Of a stretch of 64,000 nt of DNA, positions 59,039 through 64,000 are shown one piece after another (the first letter of the stretch is position 1; each line of letters opens with the position of its first letter). The notes below the pieces were generated by a model that worked only from the letters and a program-made list of their open reading frames with translations, made no database searches and was not told the DNA's origin. The stretch comes from Bretschneidera sinensis (lineage: Eukaryota; Streptophyta; Magnoliopsida; Brassicales; Akaniaceae). The stretch covers positions 34,443,456-34,507,455 of the forward strand of contig CM043700.1 of NCBI GenBank assembly GCA_023935145.1, read 5' to 3'. The translations under genes and the position numbers were made by a program.

Positions 59039-60087
59039 TGCAGAACCACTTTCACAAGTGATTCATGGAAGGTGTCGAAAGGGGCTATGGTGATAGCTCA
59101 CGGAAAGAAAGAAGACACTCTCTATATGACAAGTGGAACAAATAGTGTTCTAACAGTTGCATCAATAAATTTAGGTGTAGACACCTGGCACCGCAGACTT
59201 GGGCACATGGGTGAGAAAGGTATGAAGGTTATGCTATCAAAAGGGAAGATTCCAAATTTGAAGCATCTAGACCTGAGCTTCTGTGAAGACTGTCTCTTTG
59301 GAAAGCAGAAAAAGGTGAGTTTTTCTAAGACAGGCAAAAAACCAAAGCTTGAAAAGCTGGAATTGGTCCATATAGACGTGTGGGGACCAACTAAGGTACT
59401 ATCTCTTAATAGGTCTCAATACTATGTTACTTTTATTGATGATTCCACTAGGAAGTTATGGGTGTATTTCTTGAAGCATAAATCTAATGTATTTGATGTC
59501 TTCAAAAAGTGGAAAGCTATAGTTGAGACTGAAATAGGTCGGAAGCTAAAGTGTCTAAGGTCAAATATTGCAGTAATGAATTTGAGGAATATTGTGCTCT
59601 CAATGGTGTCAAGAGGCAGAAGACAGTTCCTAAAACACCGCAACAAAATGGAGTGGCAGAACGCATGAACCGAACCATTAAAGAACGTGCTAAAAGCATG
59701 AGGATTAATGCTGGATTACCCAAATAGTTCTGGGTAGAAATGGTGAACACATCAGTCTATCTTATCAACAGAGGACCATCTGTTGCACTTAAGTTTGGAC
59801 TTCCAGAAGAAGCGTGGACGGGAAAAGAGGTAAACCTATCACACTTAAGAATATTTGATTGCACCTCTTATGTCCATATAAACTCAGATGAAAGGACTAA
59901 GCTAGACCCAAAATCCAAAAAGTGTATCTTTGTTGGATATAGCATTAATGAGTTTGGCTATCGGTTTTGGGATCAAGAAAACCGAAAAGTTTTCAGAAGT
60001 AGAGATGTAGTGTTTAACGAGAATGTTCTATATAAGGACATGATGAAACAAGTGGAAGAAGAAACAGAAAAGAAAGAGTTTGTATAA
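59039..60087 (+). pseudogene. Copia integrase, frame-broken
   Basis: The zinc-binding GAG-pre-integrase 'WHRRLGHMGEKGM...CEDCLFGKQ' is intact at about 59,190-59,310. The core starts 'ELVHIDVWGPTKV' (first catalytic Asp) and 'YYVTFIDDSTRKLWVYFLK'. At about 59,563 around 11 bases are missing, shifting the frame and removing the second catalytic Asp with its NGGE context. In the next frame 'TPQQNGVAERMNRTIKER' keeps the Glu, then a TAG follows ('LPK*FW', 59,725). The end reads 'KKCIFVGYSINEFGYRFWD'. Confidence 0.88.
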
Positions 60088-61016
60088 CTTGAGGAAATTT
60101 CTACAAAAGAAGTGTTACAACCCAGAGATGAGAATATAGAATCTCAGACTCATGTTCCCGAAGTTCCCCCACAAGAATTAAGGAGATCAGAACGAGTTAA
60201 CAAAGGTCAACCCCCAGCTCGTTATTTAATATCTCTGAATTATTTGTTATTAATTGACAATGGTGAACCAGAATGTTATGAAGAAGCAATGCAGGTTAAG
60301 GATAAGCTCAAGTAGGAGGCTAGAATGAATAAAGAAATGGACTCCCTGATAGCAAATCAGACATTGGATTTGGCTAAGCTTCCAGAAGGCAAAAAGGTTT
60401 TGCATAACAAGTGGGTTTACAAGTTGAAAGAAGAACACGATGGAACTAAGCGATACAAGGCCAGGCTGGTAGTCAAGGGATTTCAACAGAAGGCATATAT
60501 CAACTATACTGAGATTTTCTCTCCTGTTGTAAAGTTATGTACCATCAGATCTGTATTGAGCATTGTTGCAGTAGAAGACTTACATCTAGAATAGCTAGAT
60601 GTGAAAACCATTTTCCTTCATGGTGATCTGAATTAAGATATCTACATGAAGCAACCACAGGGGTATAAAGAACAAGGGAAGGAAGAGATGGTCTATAAGC
60701 TCAAGAAATGCTTGTATGGGTTGAAACAAGCACCCAGACAGCGGTATATTAGGTTTGATAATTTCGTGTCTAAAAACAGGTATACAAGATGTAACGCTGA
60801 CCACTGTTGTTATTTCAAGAGGTTTGATGATTCCTACATCATTCTTCTATTGTATATGGATGATATGCTTATTGTAGGATTAAGCATGATGGAAATAACA
60901 ATGTTGAAGGAACAACTCTCCAAAGAGTTTTCTATGAAGGATTTAGTAATGGCTAAACAAATCCTTGGTACCCGCACATCGACATCAGGTACCATTTCAT
61001 ACGGGGGCTCTTAGAA
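60088..61016 (+). pseudogene. Copia reverse transcriptase, RNase H deleted
   Basis: It includes the linker 'RRSERVNKGQPPARYL', then RT: 'NKWVYKLKEEHDGTKRYKAR', 'LDVKTIFLHGDLN' and the active-site box 'LLLYMDDMLIVG' (YMDD). Stops occur at about 60,313, 60,592 and 60,634 and after 'SYGGS' (61,012). The text jumps from 'AKQILGTR' to the polyprotein's last segment 'KIHTSKNPADMLTKT' (about 61,041), so most of RNase H is gone. Confidence 0.88.
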
Positions 61017-61205
61017 GAAAGGGTTATTACGCTGGAAAAGATTCACACCAGCAAGAATCCTGCAGACATGTTAACCAAGACTGTTACGATTGAAAAGCTG
61101 AAAAGATGTTCAGCTTCGATCGGTCTTCACGCCTAAAGACGCGAAAGAAGACTCACACCTAGTTTGACTATGTTGGAATTTCGTTACAAATCGTAAATTG
61201 TCTCC

Positions 61206-61216
61206 AAGTGGGAGAT
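61206..61216 (+). promoter_or_regulatory. Copia polypurine tract
   Basis: AAGTGGGAGAT directly before the 3' LTR, the usual plus-strand primer site of copia elements. Confidence 0.8.
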
Positions 61217-61674
61217 TGTTATTGGTGGAGACAATTGGTGGCCAAGTGGGAGAAATAAAACAAAGTAACTTTCAATGGATTTGAGACAAGGCAGACCAAA
61301 TGGTAGTTGCAAACTTGGACTTTCCAAGTTTGCTTTCGGTGCCAGCCACCCACTTCCTTTTTTTTGTTTTATGTTCACACTCAATGCTGGTTTACGTTCA
61401 CACTCAATGCTGAGCCTATAAATAGGCATTGAAACCTTGGTTTCAATAACACAGAAGAAGATAGTGTGAGAGACAGAATGTCTTGTAAAATCAAGTGAGT
61501 GGCTTTTGTAACAGAGCACTGCTCTGATTTTCTCTGGGCTTTTGCCAACTAGTAAAATACTTTGGGTATGGGTCCGAGGAGTAGGCTCATTATCGAACCT
61601 CGTTAAATCTCTGTGTTTAATTCTTTGTGTGTGCGTGTGTGCGTGTTGTTCGAATTCTTGTTATTTCCTTAACA
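61217..61674 (+). repeat. Copia 3' LTR
   Basis: TGTTATTGG...CCTTAACA, 458 bp, with TATA box at 61417-61424, followed by target copy ATTAT. Confidence 0.93.
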
Positions 61675-61739
61675 ATTATGTCTCATTGTTTATTTCTATG
61701 AAAAGAATTTTCTCCTTTTTCTGATTTACAATGATGAAC

Positions 61740-61885
61740 AAAACTACCCCATTCTCCTCCCACACACCCATACATCTCTCCTTATCCATAAATAAGTTGT
61801 TAGCTTGAGGAATTGAACTCACAACCTTAAGGCACCCTAGTGCATTTCATTTAGGGTGATAACCAATGAGCCAAAGGGTTAAAAA
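61740..61885 (-). mobile_element. tRNA-derived SINE
   Basis: On the minus strand a pol III A box 'TGGCTCATTGGTTATC' (61857-61872) and a B box 'GGTTGTGAGTTCAATTCC' (61819-61836) lie about 20 bp apart, followed by a non-tRNA tail. There is no cloverleaf-forming tRNA body, so it is a SINE rather than a tRNA gene. Exact ends are not fixed. Confidence 0.65.
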
Positions 61886-62966
61886 ATTACGTCCCCTTAT
61901 TTAGTTATTTTCCTTTTTTTTGAATGTTTTCCAATGCTCTCTTTTGCTAGTTGATTGACAAATGATCACTTTTTCATCAATTTTTGTGGTGAGCTTGCTT
62001 TCTATTAAATTTTTTGAAAATATTATGTAAATATCTACTTTTGCTAGCGATTTCTTACAAAATGGTTTCTGCCCTTATGATTTTGGCCCATTGATCAATT
62101 AAGTTTCCTTTCAGCAATTTTCTACTATGTCTATTTTCTCAATTCAGCCTTCTTTTGAAGTTCACTTTGGTGTGTATATGAGTAGATAAAAGTGGAAAAG
62201 TTCTATAAGTGAGTGATTAGCATAAAAAAAATCAAGAATCATAATTAGTGTTTAGAGATCTCTCTCTTAGTCTAGCCTTGATGGTTGTACCTATTTTTTA
62301 CTACATCAACTTGACATCTAAATAGATTTTCGTGGTGTTTGGTTTAAAAGGTGCAGCTACATGGTTAGATTGAAAATAGGTGGTAAAATGAGGTCTGCAT
62401 ATAATAGTAATCGTATTGACTTAACAGATAGTTCATATGTAAAGGTGAATATCAAGGAGCGTGGAAAACATCAATTCTATTGAAAATCACGCAGCCGAAT
62501 GATATGTGTGCCAGCCTTGAGATTTTAATTTGATGTTTGTGGAGTATTTTGGCTATTTTATCAGACTACTGCAAACAGTAAAAGAAAAGAAAATATCCAA
62601 AGAAGGGAAGGATGAATGAAGAGTTTGATCGTAGAGAATGGTGTAGAACTTTGGAGGTTCTTCATCTTCTTAGCAATGGTGCAGACACCGTGGTCTTCTG
62701 TATACACCACAAATTTATTTAATCAGTGACTTTCAATTAGAAGAATCTTTTCATGTCTATAATTGGAGTTTATTATCAGTAGATGTAGATAGCAGTACCA
62801 TCATCTGACTATCTCATTCTTTCTGTAGTCTTTTTATAGCACTCTGATTCACTCAGACTTATGGTTTGTGCCTGCTAATAGCTTTATAGTATGATTTCTA
62901 TCTGCATGATTGGTTCCTTTTGTATATGGTATATGAATTAAAATTCTTAGATCTGTTTCAATGCAG
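61886..62966. other. 3' end of the large BTAF1 intron
   Basis: AT-rich, with no gene or transposon recognised. It ends with a pyrimidine-rich tract and 'aatgcag'. Confidence 0.5.
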
Positions 62967-63048
62967 GAGTATGACATTGTGAATGATAGTTTGAAGAACC
63001 CATGGGAGCGTCTGACTCGACAGAAACAGAATCTTCGACACCGTTTGG
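62967..63048 (+). pseudogene. BTAF1: BTAF1 exon 4
   Basis: 82 bp reading EYDIVNDSLKNPWERLTRQK and QNLRHRL plus one base, before the donor 'gttagt'. It follows the 'GGQ' point of exon 3 as in plant BTAF1. No damage is visible in this exon. Confidence 0.85.
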
Positions 63049-63400
63049 GTTAGTAATTCTCTTACTTTCATGTGTTTATCATGGATTGGTATTTTTTGCA
63101 GATCCATATTGCATATTTGGTAGCATTGTTAAGTACAAAGGGGTGTGTCTTGAGATTATGTTTTCTAGAAGCTGGCAATTTTTAATGTATTCAAAATTCT
63201 AATCCAAATATAATTATTTGACTATTTGAGGCTATTATTTTTTCCATGGTTGATGATCTCCTTGCCCCTGGTGAGGCTTCTGAAAATGTTGATTTGCTCT
63301 TCTTTTCCTTCTTTCATTCATGATACTTTACATTGTTAATATCTTAACCCCGTCGAAAGCTCTCATATTCTTCTCCCACCAAACTAACCATAAAGATACT
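63049..63400. other. BTAF1 intron, start
   Basis: Intron-like AT-rich DNA. The next expected BTAF1 exon is not in the window. Confidence 0.5.
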
Positions 63401-64000
63401 CAAAGGATCCAAAGACACTACTTTGCTCTTCTCATTTAAAGTATGAATACCTTACCAAGCCCGAATGAATTCTCTTGTTAATGACCAAAAGTGCCCAACT
63501 CCCACAAAGGTCTAACTGACAGGTACCAAAGCAAAAGATGGTTGGCATTTTCAGCATCCTATTTATAAAACAAGAGCATCATTAACCCTTGCAATAGAGA
63601 AAAATGAAGGAAATTAGGTCTTCAAAGAAGTGCAACCATATGAAGGATCGTGCCAAAACCAAATAGTATCCTCTCTACCTGGATCAAAACTCAAAAAGGA
63701 TAGGAAAACCTCTTTCCCCTTCTCTATCCATTTCCAAAGACCTACACCATAAGGTTCCCTATCGACCACTGAAGTCCACCCATTATGCCCCAAAGTGTAC
63801 GTAGCAATAGTAACACACCTCCATAAATGATTTCTCTTAACCATTAATCTCCACAACCATTCACTAATAGAGCCTTGTTAAAAAGAGCAAGAGATTTAAG
63901 ATTCAAGCCCTCACTCAATACCATCTAACCAAATAGATCTTGTGCATGTACCCCACATCGCCCTAAAGAAACCTCCTTGAATATCTTCCAACTTTCTAGC
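63400..64000 (-). mobile_element. L1-type LINE fragment (zf-RVT region)
   Basis: The minus-strand ORF 63614-63856 reads 'WRCVTIATYTLGHNGWTSVV', 'PYGVGLWKWIEKGKEVF' and 'DTIWFWHDPSYG', the region after RT in plant L1 LINEs. It parallels the LINE at 52,230-54,060 ('ggtaccaaagcaaaagatgg' occurs in both, about 52,271 and 63,522). It runs beyond the window. Confidence 0.75.

Larger units (their letters stand above)
57289..61679 (+). mobile_element. Ty1/copia element (Tnt1/Tork-like), 4.38 kb
   Basis: LTRs at 57294-57752 and 61217-61674, PBS 'tggtatcagag' at 57755, polypurine tract 'aagtgggagat' before the 3' LTR, and target duplication ATTAT at 57289-57293 and 61675-61679. The order gag-protease-integrase-RT is that of copia elements. 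Several stops, a loss at the integrase catalytic site and a missing RNase H make it non-autonomous. Confidence 0.93.
52126..62966. other. BTAF1 large intron (10.8 kb) with nested insertions
   Basis: Bounded by 'gtaaaa' and 'tttcaatgcag'. It holds LINE fragments (52,230-54,060), a 125-bp duplication, a copia LTR relic, a near-complete copia element (57,294-61,674) and a SINE (61,740-61,885). Confidence 0.7.
50075..63048 (+). pseudogene. BTAF1: BTAF1/MOT1 5' region, broken copy
   Basis: BTAF1 (Mot1) is a Snf2-type ATPase with N-terminal HEAT repeats that removes TATA-binding protein from promoters. Only the first HEAT-repeat region is present here, as exons at 50075-50124, 51709-51926, 52071-52125 and 62967-63048. 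Their phases (0, 2, 0, 1) join correctly and the joined text follows plant BTAF1 as I know it. Defects are the loss of the N-terminal start of exon 1 to a ycf2 insertion, the acceptor of the third exon reading GG, and its last codon being TAG. The last intron is about 10.8 kb long and holds LINE, copia and SINE insertions. Further exons were not seen before 64,000. I consider it a pseudogene or a badly damaged allele. An assembly or sequencing fault cannot be excluded. Confidence 0.75.

Noticed and set aside
61819..61872. tRNA gene on the minus strand
   Set aside because: A and B boxes are present, but no acceptor stem or anticodon arm could be formed. SINE is the better reading.
63002..63202. 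66-codon plus-strand ORF starting MGASDSTETESS
   Set aside because: It overlaps BTAF1 exon 4 in another frame and runs into its intron.

Overview
The window reads as plant (probably eudicot) nuclear DNA. It is gene-poor, AT-rich and packed with nested retroelements. It carries two separate insertions of chloroplast DNA and spliced exons with GT-AG introns, and no bacterial-type gene organisation. No ordinary, fully intact protein-coding gene was found.

Region 1 (1-17,749) is a retroelement nest. A plus-strand, intron-containing ORF of the 'putative gypsy type transposon' family (1,020-2,782) lies at the left. A gag-only, Athila/Tat-like LTR element on the minus strand (2,780-7,914) separates it from a degenerate Tat-lineage Ty3/gypsy element, also minus strand (gag-protease-RT-RNase H-second RNase H-integrase, 14,928 down to about 7,966). 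The gag of that element is interrupted by a clean solo LTR (13,290-14,759) with a 5-bp target duplication. A hAT-type MITE follows at 16,228-16,657.

Region 2 (17,750-44,834) is the most unusual part. It is a tandem segmental duplication whose first unit is about 20.9 kb and whose second unit is truncated. Each unit has an AT-rich flank, a stretch of ATT-type low complexity, and a satellite array built from monomers of about 90-100 bp. In the first array a fragment of about 207-210 bp of the plastid gene psaA was captured once and then co-amplified. Fifteen psaA copies lie there, most at intervals of about 950 bp, while the shorter second array has one. A chimeric satellite-psaA ORF of 123 codons stays open in several units. 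Two coding exons of an unrecognised gene lie just after the first array.

Region 3 (44,835-50,074) holds truncated gypsy pieces (gag + LTR, another gag, LTR + integrase) and a broken plastid ycf2 insertion.

Region 4 (50,075-64,000) is a broken copy of the 5' part of BTAF1/MOT1 (TBP-associated Snf2-type ATPase). Exon 1 is cut by the ycf2 insertion, one splice acceptor reads GG, and one exon ends in a stop. The intron of about 10.8 kb carries LINE fragments, a 4.38-kb Ty1/copia element with LTRs, PBS and a perfect 5-bp target duplication, and a tRNA-derived SINE. Nothing here forms an operon. The window is mainly a record of layered insertion, duplication and decay.
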